From Deltaproteobacteria bacterium (lineage in GTDB: Bacteria > Myxococcota_A > UBA796 > UBA9615): a stretch of 37,782 bases of DNA. The translations under genes and the position numbers were made by a program. The DNA is taken from NCBI GenBank assembly GCA_023954745.1, contig JAGSHC010000029.1, positions 1 to 37,782 on the forward strand, written 5' to 3'. Positions within the stretch are counted from its first letter, which is position 1; every line of letters begins with the position of its first letter. The notes beneath the pieces are model-generated. The model was not told where the DNA came from, ran no database searches, and was given only the letters and a program-made list of their open reading frames with translations. Shown here in pieces: positions 29,181 to 37,782 of the stretch.

Positions 29181-30063
29181 AGCCGAGAGCCCAGGCGGCG
29201 CCCCCCGCGAGAGCGGCCCCAGAAACGGCGAGCAGCACCCGCATACGAAGCCGCGCGCGCTTCCTCTCGAAGGCGCGCCCCACGAGCAGCGCCGCGACCT
29301 CGCGGGACTGGGACGCGCTGGGCTGCCTGGCGGCGCGATCTTCGGCGGCGCTCTTCAGCTCCCGGTGCAGCCGCCACCACTCCAGGGTCGCGGGACCGCA
29401 GTGATCACAGTCGCTGGAGTGCGACTGGAATGCTGCAACGTCCCCGCCCTTGAGGTCCCCGTCGATGAACACCGGCCAGGACTTGCACTCCTTGGAGCTG
29501 GGGGCAGGAATCTGTTTGGTCGAACGGGTAGACCAGAGCGCGTCCCGCGAGCCACGCAAGACGCGGCGCACGGAGCCCTTGGACCTCCCCAGCGCCCGGG
29601 CCATGGCGTTCACCGACATCCCCTCCACGACGTGCAAGATCAGGATCTCGCGCCGAGAGCGGGAGAGTCCCTCGAAGACGACCGCGAGGCGGGTGCTGCT
29701 GTCCGGCGGCGGCGGCGGGCGGACGTCCTCGTCGTCCTGCTCCGTCGGAGTCCGCGGCGTCAGCGTCGCCTCAACCACCCCAGGGAGCCACTGGCGCATG
29801 CGCCAATTGCGGGTCTCCACCACTGCGAGACCGCGGAGCTGGTCGTGAATGGGGCCGCGCTTGCCGCGCTTCCGGGCGGTCTCGAGCAACCGAAGGAAGA
29901 CCTCCCGCGTCAGTTCGTCGGCCACATCGGGGCTCAGCTCCGGCTCCATCCTGAGCAGCAGAGTCGAGATCATGTGACCGAAACGCTGGAGCAAGCCGGC
30001 AAGGGAGCGTGCGTCCCCAGCGGCGAGTCGGTTGGCTAGTGCGAGCTCGGACGCATCGCGCAC
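29170..30063 (-). CDS. ECF-like sigma factor fused to a zinc-finger anti-sigma domain and membrane anchor
   Basis: A 297-residue protein from the GTG at 30063; longer in-frame extensions look non-coding and cover the promoter region. Residues 1-100 resemble sigma region 2 (LANRLAAGDARSLAGLLQRFG, then DVADELTREVFLRLLETARKRG), though divergent. An acidic Pro-rich linker (about 107-122) leads to region 4: VFEGLSRSRREILILHVVEGMSVNAMARALGRSKGSVRRVLRGSRDAL. Then comes a ZAS-like zinc motif, H215-x3-C219-x2-C222 (HSSDCDHC), normally found in separate anti-sigma factors, and a C-terminal hydrophobic helix at about 273-295. The protein would carry its own inhibitor and be held at the membrane. It diverges from a Ser/Thr kinase. 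Confidence 0.72.
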   Translation of the reverse strand: MRDASELALANRLAAGDARSLAGLLQRFGHMISTLLLRMEPELSPDVADELTREVFLRLLETARKRGKRGPIHDQLRGLAVVETRNWRMRQWLPGVVEATLTPRTPTEQDDEDVRPPPPPDSSTRLAVVFEGLSRSRREILILHVVEGMSVNAMARALGRSKGSVRRVLRGSRDALWSTRSTKQIPAPSSKECKSWPVFIDGDLKGGDVAAFQSHSSDCDHCGPATLEWWRLHRELKSAAEDRAARQPSASQSREVAALLVGRAFERKRARLRMRVLLAVSGAALAGGAAWALGWLG

Positions 30064-30195
30064 ATCAGTCAGGGCGAGGCCGATAGCGAGTCCTCCTCGT
30101 CCGCAGCATGCACCAGGGTTGGGCGCAGACCAACCCGCCACGAGAATCCCCTCCGGGAGCCAGACAGGGCACGACGGAGCGCCTGTCACGAGTGT

Positions 30196-30201
30196 TACGC
30201 T
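30196..30201 (+). promoter_or_regulatory. -10-like box TACGCT before the second kinase
   Basis: TACGCT lies 19 nt before the TTG start at 30221, with AGGAGGT between (30207-30213). The hexamer equals the one at 23029. Transcription start would fall at the edge of the ribosome binding site, giving a leader of about 13 nt. Confidence 0.3.
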
Positions 30202-30220
30202 TTCACAGGAGGTCCAGGCC

Positions 30221-31507
30221 TTGGGTGTGAAGCTCGGCATATTGATTGACGAGTACAAGCTGCTGGCGCCTCTGGGCACCGGGGGGATGGCCGACGTCTA
30301 CCTCGCCAAGGACACGCGGCTCGAGCGCGCTGTCGCCCTCAAGATGGTCAAGGGAGACCGGCTCGGAGACCCCGCCGTCGAAGAGGGGCTGCGACGCGAA
30401 GCCCAATTCGCTGCCCGCATCACGCACCCGCACGTGGCGTCCATCTTCCGCTCGGGCGAGTGGGAGACGCAGCCGTACTACGTCATGGAGCTCCTCACGG
30501 GCGGCTCCCTGGCCGAGATCATCGAGCACAAGTCCTCGTTCACCATTCATCAGTACCTGGCCATGTTTGCCCAGGCGTGTGCGGCGCTCCAATCCGCGGT
30601 GGACGTGGGGGTGATTCACCGGGACGTGAAGCCTGGAAACCTGATGCTCGACCCCGCGGGGCGGCTCAAGCTCACGGACTTCGGACTGGCACGCGTCAAG
30701 GGCGAGCAGGGTCGCCGCACCAGCTGGCTGATGGGTACGCCGCTGTACATCGCCCCCGAGATCGTCCAAGGCGAACAAGGCGACATGCTCTCGGACGTGT
30801 ACTCACTCGCGGGCACCTTCTTCCACCTCTTCTGCGGGCGCCCCCCGTACGTGTCCGACGGACGTCCCTTCGGCGTCATTGAGCAGCACCGCCACGCGGC
30901 GGTTCCGAGCCTCAAGGACGTGAACAAGAAGACGCCGTCCCCTCTGCGCGACCTCCTGATGGAGATGATGTCCAAGGACCCGCGGGATCGGCCCCACTCG
31001 TTCACCAAGGTGGGTCAGCGGGTCCGCTCCATCGCAGAAGGCATGCGGGCCGCTCGGCTCGACGAGCGGATGCGGTGGTGCTCCGTGGACCTGTGCATGA
31101 CCCCCGCCAACGGGGACCGGTGCGGACTCTGCAAGAAACGCTACGCCGCGTCAGTGATTGAGAGGCAGCTGTTCGACGTGGACATCGTGGGTTGGGTCGC
31201 GCCAGCGGCCATCGACCGCGTCGCCGACTACATGGCGACCGCGGCCGAGCAAAAGGCCGACGCAGTGCGCTGGCAGTTGAGCCGTCTCCCCTTCCGCCTC
31301 GCGGATCGCGTCACCGCCGAGCTGGCGGGAAGGATGCAATCGACCTTCACCCGCCTGGGCGCCGAGGTCGAGACCCGCGCCGCCAGTGGGAAGAGCGGCG
31401 GGGATGGTCCCGGGAGCCGACGCCTCGACTTCACACCGCTGTGGCCTCCTTCGGGCACCCTCAGCAGTCAGAGGCGCGGCTCCGGCCTGCTGCGGGGCTT
31501 CGGCTGA
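30221..31507 (+). CDS. Ser/Thr protein kinase with C-terminal Cys4 motif
   Basis: A 428-residue kinase. The TTG at 30221 is chosen because AGGAGGT ends seven bases before it; a GTG two codons later is the alternative. The kinase domain begins at once: YKLLAPLGTGGMADVYLAKD, lysine K41 in VALK, catalytic HRDVKPGN at H133, DFG at D153 and YIAPEI. All key residues are present. After the kinase, four cysteines (C287, C292, C301, C304) are spaced like a small zinc ribbon (WCSVDLC, then RCGLC), and a helical region follows to the end. There is no membrane helix, so it is cytoplasmic. It is divergent from the sigma-anti-sigma fusion, which it might phosphorylate; that link is inference. Confidence 0.92.
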   Translation: MGVKLGILIDEYKLLAPLGTGGMADVYLAKDTRLERAVALKMVKGDRLGDPAVEEGLRREAQFAARITHPHVASIFRSGEWETQPYYVMELLTGGSLAEIIEHKSSFTIHQYLAMFAQACAALQSAVDVGVIHRDVKPGNLMLDPAGRLKLTDFGLARVKGEQGRRTSWLMGTPLYIAPEIVQGEQGDMLSDVYSLAGTFFHLFCGRPPYVSDGRPFGVIEQHRHAAVPSLKDVNKKTPSPLRDLLMEMMSKDPRDRPHSFTKVGQRVRSIAEGMRAARLDERMRWCSVDLCMTPANGDRCGLCKKRYAASVIERQLFDVDIVGWVAPAAIDRVADYMATAAEQKADAVRWQLSRLPFRLADRVTAELAGRMQSTFTRLGAEVETRAASGKSGGDGPGSRRLDFTPLWPPSGTLSSQRRGSGLLRGFG

Positions 31508-31592
31508 CCCACGCATCCTGACGAGTCGTTGAGACTCGGGAATCCCCGGCCCTCTCTCCGGGTTGCTGACCCGGCTGGCGAGAGGGTGCATC

Positions 31593-32819
31593 GTGAGACA
31601 ACTGACTCCCCTGATGGCGCTGAGCGTCTGCGTCGCGCTGTGCCTCCCATCCGTGGCCCAGAGCCAGACACCTCCCCCCGGGAACCCGCTGCCGGCCGTC
31701 TTCGCTCTCGCAGAGCCGGCCGTGGTCCGAGTCCACACCCGGGAGGGCCGAGGCAGTGGCTTCCTCGTGGACGCCAATCACGTCGTGACGGCCTGGCATG
31801 TCGTGCAAGGTCGGCAGGACCTCGTGGTCGAGACCGCCGATGGTCAGCTGCTCCCGGCGACTCTGGAGACTCGGAGCGTCCAGGACGACCTCGCAGTCCT
31901 CAGGCTGGAGGGGCCGGTGTCGAACCTGGCGGCTGCCGTCCAGCCTCTGGTGCTCGCTCCCACCACCCCCGCAGTCGGGACGCGCGTGGCTCATCTCGGC
32001 CACCCCCTCGCCCCGGCAAGGGAACCGAAGCGCGAACTCAGCATGGGCCCCCACCCGTGGTCCCTTACGGAGGGCATCGTAAGCCAGGTCGGTCAGTCGA
32101 CCCTCCAGAGCAACGCGGCGGTGGACTGCGGTAGCTCCGGGGGGCCCTTGCTCGACATGGAGGGCCGGGTGGTCGGAGTGGTGACGCTGCGCCTGGGCAC
32201 CCTGGGAGGCGCCACCCGGGTAGAGCGACTCGCCGCCCTGCTCGCCGACGAGCCCATGCTGCCCAAGGGACCCTCGCTGGATCTGGCTGGGCGCTACGGC
32301 CTCGGCGGAGCGCGCATCGTGGCGGGGAGCGCTGACTCGTCCAACTTCTTGACGCTGTCCTCGGGGCTCGACCTGATCATCGACCGTCGCTTCGCGATCG
32401 GGCTGGATGTACAGGCCGACCTTCTCGTGGGCAAGGCCCGCAAGGAAGCCGGCCTTCGCTCGACACGCTTCATGATCGGAACGCGCCTGGGCCCGAGGAT
32501 TGAGGCTCCGTTCCGCGCGAAGCGGCACCTGCCGTTCGCGATCCAGCCCTACTTCGCGGCGGGGCTCAGCATCTCTCGTCAGGGCACTCACACGAAGTCG
32601 CTTCAGTTCACCGATCCCCAGTGCGACGCGAGTCTGGAGGAGTGCGCCTACCGCACGACGGATGCGACCGTCTGGGACCCGATCCGGATGGCTCCCTACG
32701 TGGGGGGTGGGCTTCAGATCGACTTCGGGGCCGCCTACCTCGATGTGGGCATCACGACGAACCCCACGGCGCCCGTCAGGGACACTCGGCTCCAGTTCGG
32801 CGTCGGCGTCCGCTTCTGA
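31593..32819 (+). CDS. trypsin-like (HtrA-type) serine protease fused to a C-terminal beta-barrel
   Basis: A 408-residue exported protein from the GTG at 31593. Signal peptide MRQLTPLMALSVCVALCLPSVAQS. The protease domain (about 30-215) has all three catalytic residues: H69 in VTAWHVV, D99 in DDLAVLRL and S182 in CGSSGGPL. No PDZ domain follows. Residues about 230-408 show alternating amphipathic strands (GLDLIIDRRFAIGLDVQADL, PYFAAGLSIS, APYVGGGLQIDFGAAYLDVGI) and end FGVGVRF, with the terminal Phe typical of outer membrane barrel proteins. The protein is probably inserted in the outer membrane with the protease in the periplasm or on the surface. It follows the kinase gene by 85 bp and may share its transcript. 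Confidence 0.82.
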   Translation: MRQLTPLMALSVCVALCLPSVAQSQTPPPGNPLPAVFALAEPAVVRVHTREGRGSGFLVDANHVVTAWHVVQGRQDLVVETADGQLLPATLETRSVQDDLAVLRLEGPVSNLAAAVQPLVLAPTTPAVGTRVAHLGHPLAPAREPKRELSMGPHPWSLTEGIVSQVGQSTLQSNAAVDCGSSGGPLLDMEGRVVGVVTLRLGTLGGATRVERLAALLADEPMLPKGPSLDLAGRYGLGGARIVAGSADSSNFLTLSSGLDLIIDRRFAIGLDVQADLLVGKARKEAGLRSTRFMIGTRLGPRIEAPFRAKRHLPFAIQPYFAAGLSISRQGTHTKSLQFTDPQCDASLEECAYRTTDATVWDPIRMAPYVGGGLQIDFGAAYLDVGITTNPTAPVRDTRLQFGVGVRF

Positions 32820-32839
32820 TGGAGGCAGGTCGTCTGGCT

Positions 32840-32851
32840 GTGACGGGTCAC
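32840..32851. promoter_or_regulatory. small inverted repeat GTGACGGGTCAC
   Basis: GTGAC and GTCAC flank two bases, 26 nt before the start of the metallo-beta-lactamase-fold gene. It could be half an operator or a chance palindrome. Confidence 0.2.
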
Positions 32852-32877
32852 GCTGGGTCCTGTGGCAAGCTGCCCCC

Positions 32878-33588
32878 ATGACGGATCTCCCCCCCCTGAT
32901 GCCCCATGGCTCCCTCCAAGCGTTCGCCGACGATGTCTGGATCCTCACGGGCAGCGTCCAGATGGCGCCCGGAATGCGGATCCCCCGGAACATGGTGGTC
33001 CTCCGTCACGAGGGTGAGCTGACTCTGATCTCTGCAGTACGAGTGGACGATGCCGGTCGCGGCGAGCTCGATGCCCTGGGATCGGTGCGGAACCTGATGA
33101 AGATCGGCGTGCACGGGATGGACGACGCCTGGTACCTCAAGAACTACCCCGACGCCCGGGCATGGGCCCTTCCGGGAACCGACCACCAGCCAGGAGGCAA
33201 GCAAGCCGGTCTCCTCACCCCGGACTCACTGCCCATTCCCTGGATGAGCCTCTTCCAGTTCGAGCACACCAACAAGCCGGAGTCCGCCCTGGTGCTCGAG
33301 CGCGGAGGCGGCATCCTCGTCACCTGCGACTGCGTCCAGCACTGGCCCGACTCCGAGGGGTGCTCCTTCCTCGCCAAGGGGCTCACCAAGCTCATGGGCT
33401 TCCAGAAGCGCCTTCCCGTCGTGGGCCCGCCATGGCTGAAGGCCATGACGCCAGCGGGAGGCTCTCTCTCGTCGGACTTCGCCCGACTCGCGGATCTCGA
33501 GTACACCCACCTCATCTCTGGACATGGGAAGCCCATGCGCAACGCCAACGCCGCCCTGAGGGCGACGGTGGAAGCGACGTTTGCCTGA
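32878..33588 (+). CDS. metallo-beta-lactamase-fold protein lacking the HxHxDH motif (DUF4336-like)
   Basis: A 236-residue protein with the strand order of a metallo-beta-lactamase fold. VWILTGSVQM, RNMVVLRHEGELTLISAVRV, then HGMDDAWYLKNYPDARAWALPG stand where the HxHxDH metal loop belongs, but only H-x2-DD remains. Later LVTCDCVQHW and LISGHGKPMRNA take the places of the bridging Asp and last His motifs. This resembles DUF4336-type proteins, in which the metal site is reduced. Substrate is unknown. There is no signal peptide, so it is cytoplasmic. It starts 58 bp after the protease gene and is convergent with the tRNA genes. Confidence 0.6.
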   Translation: MTDLPPLMPHGSLQAFADDVWILTGSVQMAPGMRIPRNMVVLRHEGELTLISAVRVDDAGRGELDALGSVRNLMKIGVHGMDDAWYLKNYPDARAWALPGTDHQPGGKQAGLLTPDSLPIPWMSLFQFEHTNKPESALVLERGGGILVTCDCVQHWPDSEGCSFLAKGLTKLMGFQKRLPVVGPPWLKAMTPAGGSLSSDFARLADLEYTHLISGHGKPMRNANAALRATVEATFA

Positions 33589-33619
33589 GGGGGGCGCGCG
33601 GGCGCAATGAAGAGTGAAG

Positions 33620-33694
33620 TGGTAACCCCAACGGGAATCGAACCCGTGTTGCCAGGATGAAAACCTGGTGTCCTAACCACTAGACGATGGGGTC
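33620..33694 (-). tRNA. trnE: tRNA-Glu (anticodon TTC)
   Basis: A 75-nt tRNA including an encoded CCA. The anticodon arm is CCAGG-TTTTCAT-CCTGG with TTC at positions 34-36, the D arm contains GTCTAGTGGTTAGGAC, and the T arm is ACGGG-TTCGAAT-CCCGT. The acceptor stem pairs GACCCCA with TGGGGTT, which leaves a G1-U72 wobble at the end and A as discriminator base. It is 36 nt downstream of tRNA-Lys and probably cotranscribed. Confidence 0.95.
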
Positions 33695-33730
33695 GTCTCT
33701 TCCACTTTCTCGTCGCCGACCGGCCGTGGC

Positions 33731-33806
33731 TGGTGAGCCGCCCGGGGCTCGAACCCGGGACCAACGGATTAAAAGTCCGGTGCTCTTCCTGCTGAGCTAG
33801 CGGCCC
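33731..33806 (-). tRNA. trnK: tRNA-Lys (anticodon TTT)
   Basis: A 76-nt tRNA with encoded CCA. The anticodon arm is CCGGA-CTTTTAA-TCCGT with TTT at positions 34-36. The D arm is GCTCAGCAGGAAGAGC and the T arm CCGGG-TTCGAGC-CCCGG. The acceptor stem pairs GGGCCGC with GCGGCTC. It is the first gene after the promoter at 33840-33868. Confidence 0.96.
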
Positions 33807-33839
33807 ACGGCCAAGGCCAGCAGGCTGGCGACGCGCAAA

Positions 33840-33868
33840 GTGATAAACCGCAGCCCAGACGGTGTCAA
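33840..33868 (-). promoter_or_regulatory. sigma-70 promoter of the tRNA-Lys/tRNA-Glu operon
   Basis: On the minus strand a perfect TTGACA (33868-33863) is followed after 17 bp by TATCAC (33845-33840), so transcription would start near 33833, 27 nt before the tRNA. The bases after the -10 box are GC-rich (TTTGCGCG), as in stable RNA promoters under stringent control. It is the only full consensus -35 box I found in the window. TGACACCGT is repeated about 23 nt upstream. Confidence 0.72.
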
Positions 33869-33914
33869 CACGTAGGCCCTCTACGGTGTCACGTGAGTCC
33901 GTCTCTAAGCCGGC

Positions 33915-36286
<2,372 letters not shown>

Positions 36287-36293
36287 GGGGCGC

Positions 36294-36299
36294 TCTATA
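36294..36299 (-). promoter_or_regulatory. -10-like box TATAGA, predicted leaderless start
   Basis: On the minus strand TATAGA is followed by seven bases and the GTG at 36286, so the transcript of the SerA-like gene would start at or next to the start codon. No ribosome binding site is present in the seven bases. Confidence 0.35.
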
Positions 36300-36340
36300 T
36301 CACGCCGAGGCTGGGCCCCGTGGGGCGATCGAGCCCGCTG

Positions 36341-37114
36341 CTATCGAAGCTCGATAATCCCCGACTTCAAGAAGAAGTGGAGAGATCCAAGCACCCTGAA
36401 CTCATCGAACGTACCCAGGATGGTGAGCAGCTCTTCGATGGTGATCTCTCCATCGATCTGGCTGATGAGAAAGCCGCCGATGGGGTCGAGGCTCAGCTCG
36501 AGGATCGAGGCATCCGTCGCCCGCAAGACCGGGACACGCTCCAAGGGGTGCAGCTCCTCGAGATACACCTCACGCAGCCGCCCCTTGAGAGAGGCGACGA
36601 GGACCTGGGTCTCTTCACGCTCGGGATCGCGCTTGAGGGCGTCTTCGGCGCTGGTGAGGGCTTCTTCGAGGCGCCCCTCGCCCTCGGACTTCCGGGCGTC
36701 CCGAAGCATGATCTCGACATCGGGGACCACCGGCTCGACGGCCAGGTCGTCGGTGCGGACTGCGTCGTCGTCGAAGGTCACTTCCCGGCCAAAGGGCGGC
36801 ACGAGCGAGTCCGACCCCGGGTCGCTGTCCTCGGACGCGGCGCCTCCGACGGCTGCGAGGTTCTCCTCGGAGATGGCTGTCATGGCCTCGGTGGCCTGAT
36901 CGTCGCGGAACCCGCTGCCGTTGCCCGCCCCGCCGTCGGCCACAGTGCGCAGGTAGTCATGGGCACGCTCATTGCCCGGATCGAGCTCCAGAGCTTCCTG
37001 CCAGCGAGAGTGCGCTGCGTCGTGATTGCCGAGGGCGAACTGCACGACTCCCTTGTCCAGGAGCACGTCCACCTTCTGGCTCTCCGAGCTGCTCTCTTCT
37101 TGCACGGCAGCCAT
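36341..37114 (-). CDS. TPR protein with C-terminal winged-helix-like domain, paired with Hsp70
   Basis: A 257-residue cytoplasmic protein. The N-terminal TPR unit is LLDKGVVQFALGNHDAAHSRWQEALELDPGNERAHDYL (about 18-55). An acidic, probably disordered stretch follows (60-130), then a second TPR-like unit, MLRDARKSEGEGRLEEALTSAEDALKRDP. The last 55 residues (LSLDPIGGFLISQIDGEITIEELLTILG, then FRVLGSLHFFLKSGIIEL) resemble the small winged-helix domain with DG-x-t-ieel seen in many myxobacterial regulatory proteins. Its ATG directly abuts the stop of the Hsp70 gene, so the two are probably made together and may interact. Function is unknown. Confidence 0.7.
   Translation of the reverse strand: MAAVQEESSSESQKVDVLLDKGVVQFALGNHDAAHSRWQEALELDPGNERAHDYLRTVADGGAGNGSGFRDDQATEAMTAISEENLAAVGGAASEDSDPGSDSLVPPFGREVTFDDDAVRTDDLAVEPVVPDVEIMLRDARKSEGEGRLEEALTSAEDALKRDPEREETQVLVASLKGRLREVYLEELHPLERVPVLRATDASILELSLDPIGGFLISQIDGEITIEELLTILGTFDEFRVLGSLHFFLKSGIIELR
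36342..36356 (-). terminator. inverted repeat at the TPR gene stop
   Basis: TATCGA and TCGATA are exact complements around three bases. The last codons and the TAG of the TPR gene lie in this repeat. A second short pairing, GGGC against GCCC, is found just downstream (minus sense) at about 36322-36335. It would separate the TPR message from the SerA-like gene. Confidence 0.35.
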
Positions 37115-37782
37115 CTAGATACCCTCGACGGCGCTGAGAGACTGTGCCGCGTCCTCGAGGCGTGCATGACACGCTCGGAGATCGTCGGTGTCGCGGGAGT
37201 TCATCGCCCCCTTCGCCTCGGACAGAGCGTCCATGATTGCGTGAAGCTGCTCACCAGTGATCATCGCTTCCGCCGCTGGGAGCAAGTCCAGGACCCGCTG
37301 GTGAAGCGTCTCGACCTTGTAGACGAGCTCCTGCAAGGACTCTTCTTCGCGTTGCTGGACTTGATAGTCGTCCCGCTCGTCGATCATGCGTTTCAGATCG
37401 GTGTCGGAGAGCCCTCCGCTCATGGCGACGGTGATGGACTGTTCCTTGCCCGTGTCGCGATCCTTCGCAGTCACGCTGACGATGCCGTCGGCGTCGATCG
37501 AGAAGGTCACCTCGATGTCGGGGACTCCCTTGCGGGCTGGCCGGATCCCGGAGAGCAAGAACTCGCCGAGCAGTTGGTTGTCCCCCGCCCGCTCCGACTC
37601 CCCCTGCAACACGACGATCTTCACCGCGTTCTGGTTGTCGTGCACCGTGGTGAAGGAGTGGCTCTTCTGGGTGGGGATGGTGGAGTTCTTGGGAATGAGC
37701 GTGCTCATCCCGCCGCCGACCGTCGCAATGCCCAGAGAGAGGGGCGTCACGTCGAGGAGCAGCATCTCCATGTTCTCATCGA
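37115..37782 (-). CDS. dnaK: Hsp70/DnaK-like chaperone, C-terminal part
   Basis: The gene enters from the right edge; about 221 C-terminal residues are seen. They include the linker [27 protein letters not shown], the substrate-binding beta-sandwich ([59 protein letters not shown]) and a helical lid. From the linker to the end it is some 30 residues shorter than E. coli DnaK and it lacks the disordered acidic EEVKDKK-type tail. This points to a secondary, possibly specialised Hsp70 rather than the main DnaK. No grpE or dnaJ is visible. Its stop TAG is directly followed by the ATG of the TPR gene. The nucleotide-binding domain lies outside the window. Confidence 0.93.
   Translation of the reverse strand, partial: DENMEMLLLDVTPLSLGIATVGGGMSTLIPKNSTIPTQKSHSFTTVHDNQNAVKIVVLQGESERAGDNQLLGEFLLSGIRPARKGVPDIEVTFSIDADGIVSVTAKDRDTGKEQSITVAMSGGLSDTDLKRMIDERDDYQVQQREEESLQELVYKVETLHQRVLDLLPAAEAMITGEQLHAIMDALSEAKGAMNSRDTDDLRACHARLEDAAQSLSAVEGI

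Noticed and set aside
31461-32993. 510-codon minus-strand frame opposite the protease gene
   Set aside because: No recognisable domain; the opposite strand has an intact signal peptide, catalytic triad and barrel end.
33871-33885. CGTAG-gccct-CTACG inverted repeat as a purA terminator
   Set aside because: Only 5 bp, no U tract, and it lies within the region upstream of the tRNA promoter, so its role is unclear.

Overview
The window is high-GC DNA (roughly two thirds G+C) from the chromosome of a Gram-negative, predatory-type or soil/marine deltaproteobacterial lineage, most likely Myxococcota or a close uncultured relative. The basis is the combination of eukaryotic-like Ser/Thr kinases, two proteins with MYXO-CTERM-like sorting tails, a giant MopE-type metal-binding repeat protein, Asp4-rich linkers in surface proteins, and ECF sigma factors with membrane anti-sigma partners. 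I see no phage, insertion sequence, CRISPR array or rRNA. Gene density is very high: no gene-free stretch exceeds about 250 bp, and many stops overlap the next start (ATGA, GTGA, TGATG).

Layout. 1-2021: the N-terminal part of a B12-binding radical SAM-type protein (-) and a Ser/Thr kinase (+). 1827-4991: a tightly overlapped operon (-) of YjbR-like protein, ECF sigma factor, six-helix NrsF-like anti-sigma factor and SpmA-SpmB fusion; its last gene overlaps the kinase tail antisense. 5063-9617: a surface protein with thrombospondin-3-like repeats and MYXO-CTERM tail, EpmC, a diguanylate cyclase (-) and a membrane glycosyltransferase (+), the last two divergent across a perfect 17-bp palindrome. 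9637-12844: an NlpC/P60-like lipoprotein (-), then the overlapped set tesB, HAD phosphatase, DUF1295 membrane enzyme (+).

12892-22920 is a reductive pyrimidine catabolism locus: aldehyde dehydrogenase (-), dihydropyrimidinase, NCS1 transporter and class III aminotransferase (+), then preT-preA (-) followed by an SO_0444-type metal permease. Together they would import a pyrimidine or hydantoin, reduce the ring, open it, transaminate beta-alanine and oxidise the semialdehyde; no beta-ureidopropionase is present here. 23062-29157 holds two large secreted proteins: a C-type-lectin lipoprotein with a 7-unit GDDDDxx repeat, and a 1588-residue protein with a beta-helix domain, 21 MopE-type repeats and a MYXO-CTERM tail. 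29170-33588: a sigma factor fused to its own zinc-finger anti-sigma domain (-), a divergent Ser/Thr kinase, a trypsin-like protease fused to a small beta-barrel, and a degenerate metallo-beta-lactamase-fold protein. 33620-37782 (-): tRNA-Glu, tRNA-Lys with a clear sigma-70 promoter, purA, a SerA-like dehydrogenase with altered active-site motifs, a TPR protein and the C-terminal part of an Hsp70.

Cross-cutting signals: short TAnnnT -10-like boxes sit close to many starts, several so close that the mRNA would be leaderless; hairpins built around the stop codons of convergent genes act as likely bidirectional terminators. All function calls come from reading motifs by eye; no search was run.
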